A DNA stretch of 64,000 nt from Norana najaformis (lineage: Eukaryota; Annelida; Clitellata; Crassiclitellata; Hormogastridae), in the NCBI GenBank assembly GCA_964023275.1, contig OZ029916.1, positions 39,185,396 to 39,249,395 on the forward strand, read 5' to 3'. Of this stretch, positions 35,641 through 47,239 are shown in pieces; position 1 is the first letter of the stretch; each line of letters starts with the position of its first letter. The position numbers and the translations under genes are program-made. The notes beneath the pieces were generated by a model that saw only the letters and a list, made by a program, of their open reading frames with translations, made no database searches and was not told the DNA's origin.

Positions 35641-35934
35641 CGAGGGCCACCCAGTGTTCTGGAGTCGGTACGTCAAGCTGGAGACGAGAACAGGGTAGAT
35701 GCATGGTCACTGGTCAGTCGAGAGGCGTAATTAGGATGCCATGCAAAGCTTTATGGCCGTTTTGTGCTACGGTACCATCGCCGTCGTCCGCCTCGGAGCT
35801 TCTTCCTTCAATCCAGGGGCGATGCTTTGCAGCTGCAGCCCGTTCATTCATCATTCAATACAGGAACGATGCTTTTGTTATCAGATTAGGAGATGGAGAC
35901 GGTTCTAATGTATACAGTACTTAATCTTAGTCAG

Positions 35935-36310
35935 AATCAACGTAACCAAAGTTGTCGTCGATATCATCCATTATCATCCGTCGTTGTCATCGTAGTCGTC
36001 GTCATCACTGCAATCCCTGTCGTCATCGTCTCCGAATTCATCATTTTCGTTATCGTCGTCATTGTCGTATTCGTCATTGTTATCACGGTCATCGTCAACA
36101 GCAGTAGCATCTTCAGCATCAGCATCTTCAACACCAACACCAACAACAACAACAACAACAACAGCAACAGCAACAGCAGCAACAACAACAGTAGCATCAG
36201 CATAAGCATCATCATTCGTTATAATCATGATCATGATCATCGCCATCACCACCATCACCATTTCATCATCATCTTCACCACCACCACCATCATTATTTTC
36301 ATTATTGGCT
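35935..36310. repeat. Trinucleotide-rich region (GTC, CAA, CAT)
   Basis: gtcgtcgtcatc sequence, then aacaacaacaac at 36140-36195 and catcatcaccac at 36220-36300. Open on both strands for up to 139 codons purely because of triplet structure. Confidence 0.85.
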
Positions 36311-36314
36311 GAAG

Positions 36315-37762
36315 ATAGATTTTCAAAGATGGCGTCGTGTATCACGACCTCCTTCGGATTGCAAGAACTTTTTCTTCTCAAATCAAAACCGGTTATTTAT
36401 CAACCTGCCATGAAGTCGTATTTTAAATGACGGTCGTGTCCAACCTTTAATGATGGGCGCTATATCATGGCATTCTTTATTCACCTCGTCTTTCTGGGGT
36501 GTAGAAGACAGGGGCGGATAATCAAGAGAGTCGTTACCACTTAGTTTACCCTTGAAAGTCTTGGGAGGGCGCAAAGTAAACGCCCTTTTTCAGGTCGCTT
36601 TATCAAACTGAGTGCATTGGCGAACACTTAAGGGTAATATTTGCTAAGAGCAGACACTACTGTCACTAAAATGCTAAAATGCTTAACTAAGAATTAACTG
36701 GCTCGTAGTACAGAATAGTTGAGGTGCCATACAGTCACGCATTTCATGTGACCTTTCAAGGTTACCTAATCTAGTGTAAGAACTTCTATAGCGACACGGT
36801 GTAATGTTCCAAGTCAATTCGAAGGTTAGTCTTGTGAAAAACCAGACTAACCCCAGTTCAAATCCAAGGTTCCCAGATGTGAGAACTGACTATGTATCAT
36901 GTGCAATCATAGCAGTGTGTCGTAACAACAGACATTAGAATGTGACCAGACATAAAACCGCCTGGTTTAACTGATCTCAGCTATATTAGTGTACCCCTGG
37001 ATAAATACCACTCGGACTGTTTTTCTAGCTGACGATTTATGTCTATGAGCGTTCCGGCCACACTATAGTGCCTGGAGTTCTTAGATATAATTCTAAGAGG
37101 GTGTGTTCCGTCGACGGATAACTTTCCTGAATAATTCTGGCCCAGTCGAAACTCTGGAGACGTAGGGGGAAGTCTGCAGTTTTCAGAATCTCTGGAATTT
37201 GGTCAGACGGCAGCTGCGGAAAATGGACTTGAGTAATCCGCTGCATTTCGGTGTTTGCAATTGCAAATTTATAGACCGCATAACATAAGAAACATGACGA
37301 TGAATTTACTGCCTTGTCTGGTCTAGTGTTATGATAACAGCGAACTGCACAATTTTGTTTTCTAGGTTAGGTGATGAACGTGGTTAATGAAAGGCGAATG
37401 GCCGACAACGAATTGCGTCAAAACGGAGGGAAGAAGTAATTGCAAAGGACAGACCAGGAACAGAATTACTGAGCACAGAATTGCGACTAAACTGCAGTTG
37501 TTATGAAAACAAGGGATGAAAACTGCCACGAACGACAAAGGAAGCTGCTAAAACGACTTCGATAAAGGGACATAACTGAAGAGGACGGAAGCATACCAAG
37601 GCCATATCTTGTGATGAAGACATAAATGAAGGGACAGAATTGAGCCAACGCCAGGTTTGTAATCAGAACATACATAAAGAGGACAGAATTACCAAAAGGC
37701 CACAAGTAATTGAGCTAAAAAGACCTGCAATCTGAAATCGAGGGTGGCCACATTTCGTTAGA
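36315..37762. other. Upstream region of the protocadherin gene; no gene recognised
   Basis: Unique, non-repetitive sequence with frames below 75 codons and no domain. It presumably contains the promoter and 5' UTR of the gene starting at 37763, but no TATA box or first exon can be assigned with confidence. Confidence 0.4.
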
Positions 37763-40561
37763 ATGCGTTCAGTCGGCGAAACTTGGATAGCAACCATTTG
37801 CCTGTTCAAAGTCCTGACCCTATACGCAACTGCAGAACTGAACAGCGATCCCAACCGGATTGTGGAATACACAGTCTACGAGGAACAACCATCCGGTATG
37901 TTGATCGGAGATGTCAGGCAGGACTCCAACATCACGAGGAGGTACAGGGAAGAGGAGGCACTCTTGCTTCGGTTCAGCTTTCGTCAGTCGACGACCTCGA
38001 AACTGTTCTCGATCGACGAAATCCAAGGCCTGATCCGCACGACGCAGGTCCTTGATCGGGACGTCCTCTGTCCCTTCAGTCCGTCATGCGACCTTGCCCT
38101 TGACGTCGCCGTCAAGCCACTCCAGTATTTCCAGATCCTCAAGGTCATCGTCCACCTCGTCGACATCAACGACAACGCTCCGACGTTTCCGGAAGCCAGG
38201 GTTGCGATTAGCATCGTCGAGACTGCATTTCCGGGGGCACTATTTCCACTTCCGGCCGCAAACGACGCCGACAGCGGCCTGCTCGCGGTACAGGACTACC
38301 AGCTGCTGACGGACTTCGAGTGCTTCGAGCTGAGGGTCATCGACCAGGTGGACGGCTCCAAGGACGTCCGGCTTCGTCTGGCAAAGGCCCTGGACCGCGA
38401 GGTGAAGGATTACTATTACGTAACGGTGCTGGCCTTGGACGGCGGAAGGCCGCCGAGGTCAGGGTCCGTGTTTGTCGATATCGTTGTTCTTGACGCGAAC
38501 GACAACGTTCCACGGTTCGACAACTACTCATACGAGGTGTCCGTGCCGGAGAATCTCCCATCCCAGTTCTTCCTTCTTCGAGTACGGGCCACGGATCCGG
38601 ACGAGGGTCAGAATGGCGCCGTCGTTTACGGCTTCTCAGACCAGACAGAATCGGCTCACGGCGACACCTTCGGCATCGGCAATCGTACTGGAGCAATCTA
38701 CCTCATCGGCCGTCTCGACTACGAGCAGGTCCAGACGATCCAGCTGACAGTGCGCGCCCGAGACCAGGGTCTGAACTCGCTGCCTGTCTTTGCCAAGGTC
38801 ACCGTCCACGTCCTTGACGTCAACGACAATCCGCCGCAGATAAGTGTCAACGTCCTGACAATGTCTGGTCGGGCCGAGGTCCAAGAGAACGCCGATCGCG
38901 GGTCTTTTGTGGCGCACGTCGCCGTCAAGGACGCGGATCTCGGATCGAGCGGCGACGTGGACTGCGTCATCGATAATCGCGACCTGTTTCAGCTTCTGCC
39001 CCTCTTCCGCTTCGAATACAAGATCGTGACAGTCGTCACGTTCGACCGGGAGGAAAGGGAGTCCTACTCCGTCAGGATCACTTGCAAGGACGCCGGCCAA
39101 CCGCCTCTGTCCAGCTCGGTGAATATCGATGTTGTCGTGACAGACGAAAACGACCATGATCCCAACATATCTCTACCTCTGTACGAAGTCTATATCGCAG
39201 AGAATACCATCCCGAACTCAGCCGTCGTTACTAAGATCGAGGCGAGAGATGAGGACTCCGGCAAGAACCGAGCCCTGCATTATCGCCTCAGGTCCCTCGA
39301 CGCCACCACCGAAGGAGTTCTTTCGATAGACCTGATCACGGGAAGGGTAACGGCCAAGGTCGCCTTCGACTACGAGGACAGGCGCAAGTACGGCTTCCTC
39401 GTCACCGTCTCTGACCAGGGCGACGAACCGAGATCATCGACGACAACTCTGATCTTGAATGTCCTCGATGTTAACGACGAAAAGCCGGTTTTTGAACGAT
39501 CCGCATACCGGTTCACGACGCGCGAGAACCTTCCCATCGGGACGGTGATCGGGCGGGTTGTGGCCACGGACCGCGATCTCACTCCGGAGTTTAGAGACGT
39601 TGTCTACAGACTGCGTTTTCCGAGTGACTTCTTCGAGGTGGATCGCCTCAGCGGTGAGATCTTCAACACGCGCCGATTGGACCGCGAGGACGTACCCGTC
39701 CATCGGCTCACCGTAGTCGCTTCTAATCGCGTTCAACCGGTGGACACGGACATCGAGGGTAGGGTAAACGTCACGGTGATGGTAGAAGACGAGAATGACA
39801 ACGCCCCGGTCTTCGTCTTCCCAACCGCGTTCTCAAAGATGGCACAGATCGCCGGCAGTACTGCCATCCGCGGGAGCTTCGTCACGCGGATCGTCGCCAC
39901 GGACGCTGACTGGGAAGCCAACTCTCGCATACGCTACGAGATCTCGCAAGGAAACGAGAACGACCAGTTTGATATCGACTCCTCGACCGGGATTCTGACC
40001 GTCGGCAGGACACCCTTATCGGAAGGCGAGCCCGGCGCGAACAAGGTCTTCTACCTGGTGGTAGTCGCTAAAGACGGCGGTTCTCCACCAATTACTACAG
40101 TTGCTGATCTGGTCGTGCTCGTCAATAATTCTGTCAATCCGAACTACGCGGCGCATGAGGGCAACGGCGGGTACCTGCTGGAGGGCAACAACGTCGCTAT
40201 ACTCGTCGGGGCCTTGCTCGGATCGCTGTTCGTTCTAGCATGCATCATTGTTTCCTCGGTGTTCGTCTACCGTCACCGACGGACCGCCAGGCAGAAGATC
40301 TCGTCGCCCGTCGTCTGCGAGCAGCTGCGGCCGCTGTCCAGAGCGAAGCACAGCTGCCGAAGCCTCAACACCATCGACTCGGGGTCGATCATCTCGGCCG
40401 CCAGTAACGCGCCGACCACCTGTAGGCAATGCCGAGAGGGAAATGCCGGGGGAAGCATGGTGCTCGCTTCTAATGCGGATGTCGATGACGATGACGGATA
40501 CGTGGACCGGATTCCGGTTGACTGGCCTCTGCGACCGTCGCTTTCTCTGAGGATACCAAAG
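37763..40561 (+). CDS. Protocadherin, large ectodomain and transmembrane exon
   Basis: Calcium-dependent cell-adhesion receptor of the plasma membrane. Residues 1 to about 24 are a signal peptide. Six cadherin repeats carry the calcium-binding DxNDN-type motif at each end (VDINDNAP, LDANDNVP, LDVNDNPP, TDENDHDP, LDVNDEKP, EDENDNAP). A seventh, membrane-proximal repeat lacks it, giving seven repeats, with LDRE/LDRD motifs inside several. A hydrophobic helix at about 811-837 precedes a basic RHRR stop-transfer. The first repeat has a Cys-containing loop (LDRDVLCPFSPSC) as in lophotrochozoan protocadherins. A strong donor (aag|gtaagt at 40561/40562) in phase 0 ends the exon at codon 933; reading through would add only nine residues before a stop. 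Codon usage is GC-rich compared with the surroundings. The family is certain, the subtype (delta-like) only likely. Confidence 0.95.
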
Positions 40562-40589
40562 GTAAGTCATCCGAATTCGTTCTACAAGT

Positions 40590-42590
40590 AGACGAGGAAA
40601 TCACTTCCTCGTTAAAGGCTGTCATTCGCCCTGTAAATAAGAGTTAAATGTGAAATGCCTAAACTAAACACTGCAGAATTCTTGTAAGGCATGGTAAGGC
40701 CGACATCAAAGGCTCTGACAGCCACCAAGCGTCGTTGAAACGTTGGCCACAGCTCCTTAAACTAACCCTAAGAGAGGTAATCGTGTGCATAAAGCGTTGT
40801 AAACTTTACATTCGTAACCTTTACACATGAGTCCTGGAGGCCAGTCCTCTACCCCGCCGTTTGATCTTCTCACTGTCATTGTGCGTTAGATGTACTCACT
40901 TTATAGTTGAACTCGCTAGGGGCGCTAGTGGAATAGAAATCGTGGAATGCTTTTCTGCCTTGGAGGGTATTTGAACCCCAGACCTGAAGGTTTACAGCGC
41001 TGCACGACAACTAGTAGGAAATTGACTAACCCTTACTTCTCCAATTGAACATCCAAATTAAAGGTTTCTATATGTAAAGTAAGTTATCCTCTTTCAGACG
41101 CTAACCTTCCTTTCTCAAATGATCTATTCCAATCCGTCTAGAATGATCTCCCACTATCAACCAATAGGCAGCGGTGATGAAGGATCTCGCCCGATCAGTT
41201 CATTGAACCCATACGGTCGCTGTAGCAAAATATTTACTTCTAAATTTATAGTTTCTTCTCGATGAATCCACAGAGAAGTCATTTTTCGTTATTGCATGCT
41301 GTTACTCTAGGCAAATTAGTCCGCTGTTAAGCTGGCCACATTAGTAAAGTAAAAAGCGAAGATCCCGTGTCCCGTAGTGAAACTTAAAAGGGAGGCGCTC
41401 ATTTAGTGGACGAATCCTAAGGTCCTGGATACGAGACCAGTGCATCGGAAGACACCGTTTACTTCCCAGCTTACGCCGGTCCAAATGCTTGGTGACAGAG
41501 ACAAGTGCGCGCTAACGATTTGCCCAGGGTCTTTAAACGGAGTCCGCTCAGTAGGTTCGAACTCGCAATCGTTGGATTCTAGACAAAGCGCGCTATCGAA
41601 TAGACCACATTTTAGTATAAGCTTTTCTTCCTGTCCCATTACAGTCTGCCTTTGCGAGACATTGCTCAGCCAGGTGAATGTCCGTCTCGAGCAGACACTA
41701 ACGAACTCTGAGGATTGGTAATTCTAATGCATTCGTTTTGCGCCAGCAGAGGGCAGAATGTGGCCTGGCACATCCGGACGTTGGCCTGTGTGCCCTTCAT
41801 AGACCTCCGTACGAGGATTGCTCTTGCAGGGACAAGAGGACTGGGCCAGGTCGACCGTGTCCCTACCCACACCCGACTCAACACCACTCCCAGCAGAGGA
41901 GCCATGGTTTCGGAACCATCGCCGGCAACAACAGTAGCTCCAGAGCTAGAAGCTGCCCGAAGATCGTGCAGAGGGCATCATCCCGAGGGAGACTGTCGGA
42001 CCCTGGGCTTCAGAAGACGGGTCGCCCAACAGCTGCTACCAAGTCCGACAGAGGACCGGTAAGGAAAGCTGTCTGAGTTATGGTGAGAAAAAGTTAGGGT
42101 TGGCAGGGCAAAGTGAGGCAAGGAAAAGTAAGGTAAGGTAAGGTAAGGCATGCAATACAAAGCAAGCACAATAAAGTAAGGAAGGGTAATGAAATGTTAC
42201 ATAAGGTAAGGTAAGGTCAGGTGAACTACAGTACCTTAAAATTGTACTCAATAACTAAATCTCTCGTGGGTCACTAATTCAAATGTTTGTTTCGTTCATT
42301 CAGCCTTTTGATTAATGAAACAATCAAGAACTCGGCCAGCTAATGAGGTTGACAGGTTGCTCAAGGCAATTTAATGAACGAACAAACGAACGAATCAATC
42401 AATCAACTAATCATTCCAATCAGTCAGTCGGTCAATCAGTCAATCGGCTAGTCAGTCAGTCGCTCAGTCACTCGCCCAGTCAATCAGTCGGTCAGTCGGT
42501 TAGTTGGTCGGCCATTCTGTCAGTCAGTCTGTCAGTCAGTCGTTCAAACAGGCAATCATAAAGTCAGTCAATCAACCAATCAATTTTCAG
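40590..42590 (+). other. Protocadherin intron 1 with SINE copies
   Basis: Contains SINE family A at 40820-41025 and a tRNA-like fragment at 41545-41605 (minus). It also has a GC-richer patch at 41730-42080 with frames of 112-115 codons lacking domains, AAGGTAAGG repeats at 42110-42225 and a GTCA tetranucleotide tract at 42395-42580. Confidence 0.6.
40820..41025 (-). mobile_element. SINE family A copy in protocadherin intron
   Basis: Matches 7585-7803 in order: tactcactttatagttgaac, the ggggcgctagtgg core, and a diverged B box (ggggttcaaatacc on the minus strand). Confidence 0.65.
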
Positions 42591-42860
42591 GTGAAGCGTT
42601 CTCCCCTCCACGGTGATATCGATGCTGACAGCGCCTGTTCCTACTCCGACAGCGGCCGAGGTCCAAGCGAAGAGGAGGATATGCATCACCTGACAACAGC
42701 CTCCAACGCACCATCATCACTGTCGTCATCTGCAGCAGCAGCAGCAGCAGCCATAGCTTCCTCGTCATCAACAGCAGCAGCAGCAGTGACTTCAGCTGCA
42801 GACAGTGTCATCGCCAAAGCGTCGACAAAGAAGGATTCACAAAGTGTGTCTTTGTTCAAT
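42591..42860 (+). CDS. Protocadherin cytoplasmic exon 2 (inferred)
   Basis: A clear acceptor (caattttcag|gtgaag) opens a phase-0 frame beginning VKRSPLHGDIDADSACSYSD and continuing SGRGPSEEED. An acidic SDSGRG.SEE segment is typical of protocadherin cytoplasmic tails. It joins in frame to the codon-933 donor of the ectodomain exon. A Ser/Ala-rich stretch follows, coded by agc/gca triplets. The phase-0 donor at 42860/42861 (aat|gtaatc) is my choice because it matches the phase of the next exon; reading on would run into TTCC microsatellite. The 5' boundary is well supported, the 3' boundary less so. Confidence 0.65.
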
Positions 42861-43009
42861 GTAATCATCTCCAAATCGTCTTTACGTATCCAACCGCTTC
42901 ATCATCCATTCTTCATTCGTCCGTCGATGAGTTATCTCGCTCCGTCGTTTATCACCAGATCTGTCTTCCTTCTGCCAGAAATTCAATTTACTGTTAATTG
43001 TTTATTCGT

Positions 43010-43380
43010 CCTCTCCACCCTTTTTTCTTTCCTTCCTTTCTTCCTTCATTTCTTTCCTACCTTCCTACCTTCCTTCCTTCCTTCATTCCTTCCATCCTTC
43101 CTTCCTTCCTTCCGTCCTTTCTTCTTATTCTTCGTTCCTTTCAATTTTGCCCTCGTTGTTTCTTTCCATCAATTGTTCCTTTCAACCTTTAGTTACTTTC
43201 TTCCGTGATTTCTTCCTTCTTTTCGCTCTCGTTGTTTCATTCCTTTCTTCAATCGATTCTTTGTTGTCCTTTTTATTCCCTCATTTATTTTTTCCTCTCT
43301 TCATTGTTCCTTCATTCGTTCGATCATTCATTCCATCATTCATTCTTTCATTCCTTCCTCCATCGAAAACTCGTTCATAA
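43010..43380. repeat. (TTCC)n/(TTCA)n microsatellite in intron 2
   Basis: ccttccttccttcc runs at 43065-43120 and looser CTTT/TTCATT sequence to 43370. Confidence 0.9.
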
Positions 43381-43487
43381 AAAACTGCATTCATCCGATA
43401 TCTCACTGTCACATTCGTCCCTTCATCTTCCAGTCGTTCATACATCCGTCATTCTCTTCCTTCATTCAGTCATTCTTCCTTTTCCAG

Positions 43488-43643
43488 GGGATTGTCTTGC
43501 ACGATGATTGCTTGGCGCAACAGCAGAAGCCAAATGGAAGTCGCCACCAACGGCCTGGAACACGGACTTCGTCCGGGAAAAATGGACTGCAGCCGGGTGG
43601 AAATCCAGATCCGGCAATTTACGACGGTTGCGAAATTCAATAG
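43488..43643 (+). CDS. Protocadherin terminal cytoplasmic exon (inferred)
   Basis: After the acceptor ccttttccag a phase-0 frame of 51 codons begins GIVLHDDCLAQQQKPNGS and ends CEIQ with TAG at 43641-43643. It is the only well-formed open stretch after the TTCC microsatellite intron, and its GC content matches the upstream exons. The spliced product would be 933 + 90 + 51 = 1,074 residues. No domain is recognised in this tail, so the call rests on splice-site and phase agreement. Confidence 0.45.
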   Translation, partial: GIVLHDDCLAQQQKPNGSRHQRPGTRTSSGKNGLQPGGNPDPAIYDGCEIQ

Positions 43644-43811
43644 TAACAATGAAAGCCATTTATAAAGGCTATTTTATCTAATGAAATGAAGATTAATGGA
43701 CCACACGCGCAGGTCAAATCCTATAAGATTTTCTATGGCTCTCGCTAGAATATCTTTGTTTGCAATAATTCGTTCGTTCGTTCGTTCAATCGTTGGGTAG
43801 ATCGTGCGTCC

Positions 43812-44114
43812 GATGGGTGGGAATGGATGGGTGGATGGATGGGTGGGTGGGAATGGTTGGGTGAGTGGGGGTGGGTGGGTTTTTGTGGATGTAATTTTGT
43901 ACAGTTCTTTAGATCGCCCATCCATCCATCCATCCATCAACCATCCATCGATCCATCCATCGATCGATCCATCCATCGATCCATCCATCCATCCATCCAT
44001 CCATCAACCCATCCAAATTTCCCACCCACTCACCCATCCATTCCTACCCACCCACCCCCACTCACCCAACCATTCCCACCCACCCATCCATCCACCCATC
44101 CATTCCCACCCATC
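43812..44114. repeat. 68-bp perfect inverted repeat with 167-bp loop
   Basis: 43812-43879 (begins gatgggtgggaatgg, ends gggtgggtggg) is the exact reverse complement of 44047-44114. The arms are irregular GGGT/GGAT sequence, so a perfect 68-base match is not explained by simple tetranucleotide composition alone. The loop contains ATCC repeats and one copy of a 29-bp direct repeat. Confidence 0.9.
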
Positions 44115-44371
44115 CATTCCCACCCACTCATACCCATCCCAACCCGCCCACCCACCCACCCGCCCACCCATTCCCACCCATTCCCACCCACCCATCCAAT
44201 CCCACCCACCACTCCAGCCACACATCTCTATCCATTATCAATTAATTAATCCATTCATCCACCCATCCACTCATTCAGTAGCATATGATTTTTAACAAAG
44301 CAGTTATTTTTGTTATATTTACATTTTTAAATTTTAAATCCCGGTTTTTGTGGATGTAATTTTGTACAGTT
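43878..44371. repeat. 29-bp direct repeats bounding a CCAT/CCCA block
   Basis: ggtttttgtggatgtaattt plus tgtacagtt occurs exactly at 43878-43906 and 44343-44371. The 436 bases between are mostly ccatccatcc and cccacccatt microsatellite, with the right arm of the inverted repeat inside. Confidence 0.9.
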
Positions 44372-44399
44372 TTTGCCTTCTTTAGTTTTAATTTGTTCT

Positions 44400-44925
44400 G
44401 TTGCAAGAAATATTGAAACACAAGGAATGTTTCATGTTAACTGTTGATTTGTTTACTTCAAGAAATCGTCGACGGTCGTTCAACAACGCAAAGTTGATAT
44501 TTTTTATAATAGTTTAGAGATAAACAGGAAGTCAGTTTGTCCAACCTAAGTTTTTAAGAGGAAGTTGAAGGAGGGGTCTTAGTAAAAAAGGGCGCAGTGA
44601 ATGGACACTAGCACGAAAGGAAACTCTACTGTAGCAACTTAAGCCAATTTTATTTTTATTTTAAGTTATGTTATATTAAGTTATGCTATGTTAAGTTATT
44701 GTAATGGTTCTTTGCTACTTTATAGCTATATTATGTTATTTTAGGTTTTTATTTCTATGTTACATTATGTTTTTATGCTATGTATGTATCTGGGCATTTA
44801 TATAGCGCCTTTAGAAATTGTTTCATTCATATGTAGAGATTACACATGTATATCTTAGTATATATTTGTAAATATTAACTACCGAACATGTGATATGTTT
44901 GCAGAAATGATAAAGACTTAATACA
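44400..44925. other. No gene; AT-rich
   Basis: Contains ttatgttatattaag repetition at 44650-44770 and a tttatatagcgccttta motif at 44797-44813 shared with many dispersed repeat ends in the window. Confidence 0.5.
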
Positions 44926-44927
44926 GT

Positions 44928-45174
44928 GTATGAATGTAAATGTACGTGTTTGCTATAGTCACCTTACGGTCTCGACCCCGCTCGTTTTCAATGAATTGAT
45001 CGGACGAGATTCTTCACCATCGCTTTTGAATGGGAGCCACGCCATTTAAGGTCTCCGTGTATGGACCGTGCTAATCCGAGATTCAAATTTCTGAAATAAG
45101 CTACTATCGGTATGCGAGCCAGCATCCTCACGCAGATAGGCGCCTTGACTTTCGCTATAGCCAATGTATATATA
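44928..45174. mobile_element. SINE family C copy
   Basis: Complete-looking copy sharing blocks with 29460-30065 and 62890-63085, ending with the agccaatgtatatata segment that is duplicated beyond the adjacent Tc1/mariner fragment. Confidence 0.7.
45145..45174. repeat. 30-bp direct repeat, left copy
   Basis: ttgactttcgctatagccaa plus tgtatatata, exactly repeated at 45677-45706, bounding the Tc1/mariner fragment. Confidence 0.9.
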
Positions 45175-45676
45175 CAGGGTGGCGCAAAAAAAAACCGGAC
45201 TATTAGTGTTTCCAATTGCATCGCTTGAAGAATCAAAGTAATTATCGCCTTAAAACTATCATTAGACAGAAATGACACAGAAAAATGAGAGCGCTACATA
45301 AAATAAAAATGACGTCATATATTCTATGGCGTTAACTATTCTTTGTACCGTCATGGCGAAGCGTCTGTTGACAAGTGATGATAAATTGTTAATTCGTGCG
45401 TTAAGACTCGAAAAAGGATGGGGTTCGCTTCGAATGATTAGAGAATTCCCACAACGACAATGGAAGCGAAGTACGTTGAATGATTTGATTCGATCTGGGG
45501 AGTGCTTCAGCAGCTTGTCTACAGGCAGAGAATTCGAGATATTGAACATTTGAAAGAAGTTCTGACCGCATGCTGGGACGAAATCAGCGAGGACACTATC
45601 AACCGGGCTATTGGACAGTTTCGCAAGCGATTATCATTGGTTATCGCAGCAAACGGAGGACATATTGAACATCACT
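45175..45676 (+). pseudogene. Internally deleted Tc1/mariner-IS630-type transposase
   Basis: The left end cagggtggcgcaaaaaa follows TATA, as expected for a terminal inverted repeat at a TA target. From the Met at 45353 a helix-turn-helix N-terminus is coded (MAKRLLTSDDKLLIRALRLE). Around 45495-45515 the sequence jumps, in another frame, to the C-terminal end (DIEHLKEVLTACWDEI, then GGHIEHHFD), so the whole DDE catalytic core is missing. It stops at the HHFD codons with no right-hand inverted repeat. Non-functional. Confidence 0.8.
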
Positions 45677-45706
45677 TTGACTTTCGCTATAGCCAATGTA
45701 TATATA
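45677..45706. repeat. 30-bp direct repeat, right copy
   Basis: Exact second copy of 45145-45174, continuing into more TA units. Confidence 0.9.
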
Positions 45707-45749
45707 TATATATCATGTATATATATATGACATTAGCTATATACTGAGA

Positions 45750-46470
45750 CAAGACTTCTCCAAAGTGGCTCTAAATAAATGTACGTACATGAACATTTAT
45801 ATAGCGTCATTTGGGAACCTGTCAAATGCTTGATTACAGACGCATAAGGTTGTGAAGGATGTCACTTAGCATCAGCGTTTGAGATTGGAGCAGAGGGTTA
45901 TGGATGTCAGTTTGCATTATGGTCTCGGATTAGACGAGACATTTCACTCGGTGGGAGGGCAAAGAAACTTCCAGAAATGTCACTTGTCATTAGACCGTCG
46001 AGGGCAAGAAACTTGAGGCAAAAGCTGGAAGTGTATTGTGGCCATTTTAAGAGGAGACAATCTTGCCTGTTCTGTTGCAGATAATATCTTCGCAGAAGGT
46101 TAAATCAACGTTTATTGTACCTTGCTCTGTCTTGTCGCTGCTCTCCTAAATTACATTGCATTATGTTGCCGTGCCTTGCAGAGGCTTATCTCACGCCAAG
46201 CAGATCTGACCTTTCTTAGCCACCTAGGCCTACCCATATACAATCTTAATGGAAAATTCCCAACATAAATCCGCTGGCATATGTGTGAAAGTAGGCATTG
46301 CTATGACTTCCGGTCTACGTCGTGGAAAGTAAACATCGACAAATATTCCTACAAAAACAACGACGCAGTAATGTTACTGTTCGTGACAAGCTACCAGAAG
46401 TAGAACTGTATGGCCACTTTCACTCCAGCGCCACCACTTCAGGGCGACATGCCCCTTTAAACTGGGATCA
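45750..46470. other. No gene recognised
   Basis: Unique sequence with a catttatatagcgtcatttg motif near 45797. No domain in any frame. Confidence 0.45.
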
Positions 46471-46474
46471 ATGT

Positions 46475-46585
46475 CTCTACCTTACCTTACCTTACCTTAC
46501 CGTACCTTACCTTACCTTACCTTACCTTGCCTTACCTTACCTTACCTTGCCTTACCTTACCTTGCCTTGCCTTGCCTTATCTGCA
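46475..46585. repeat. CCTTA pentamer array
   Basis: About 18 cctta/ccttg units, the cleanest such array in the window. Confidence 0.95.
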
Positions 46586-46961
46586 TTATCTGACGTTAAT
46601 TTATCTAAAGTAACCTAGCCTTAACTAACTATATCAATCTTAATTCGTCTGACCTGACCTTATCTGATCTCAACTTGCAAGCAGTTAGAGGCTAGCGCTG
46701 TAATTGCATTGTCTAATGACGGAAGATGGCGCTTGAAAGGCAGGTTACTCAGACCAGAAAGGTGAAGAGTTTTTAACAGTTAACAAAGGTCATACAGAAA
46801 ATATATGTTCATCTTTATGGAAGAAAAGGGCATGTCGACGCATCTGCAGGTAGACCGCTACCTCGTCAGAGTAATGTAATAGGCCACATTACAAGGTTAA
46901 AGACACAGTAAGGGAAGAGAAAGGAAGGTTTGGAGTAGGGTAGGATAGGGTCGTGTCCTTT

Positions 46962-47236
46962 CCTAACTCTTTTACCTTTATTATCGTCTACTACTATAAC
47001 CTATCTTAGCCACGCCTACACTACCATACCATATCAAATCATACCCTGCATACATTACCGGATCCTTCTTCTTCTACGAAGAAGGATAGGGTCGTTTCGG
47101 GAACTATCAAGCAGCGCATGGTACCATATGGTATGGTAATGTATGCAGGGTATGATTTGATATGGTATGGTAGCGTAGGCTAGGCTAGGCTGAGATAGGC
47201 TATAGTAGTAGAGGGTAATAAAGGGTAAGAGTTAGG
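46962..47236. repeat. About 100-bp imperfect inverted repeat with 75-bp loop
   Basis: Left arm 46962-47059 (cctaactctt ... tacattacc) pairs with right arm 47135-47236 (ggtaatgtatgcagggtatg ... gttagg), with a few mismatches and small gaps. The loop-proximal half is essentially perfect. The phrase ggatagggtcg occurs both left of the left arm and in the loop. Confidence 0.9.
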
Positions 47237-47239
47237 ATA

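Noticed and set aside
41715..42076. Frames of 112-115 codons in protocadherin intron 1
   Set aside because: Two overlapping frames on the same strand have similar length, no domain and no splice-phase agreement with the protocadherin exons.
45326..45747. Functional transposase gene
   Set aside because: Only the N- and C-terminal ends are present, in different frames, and the catalytic core is missing.
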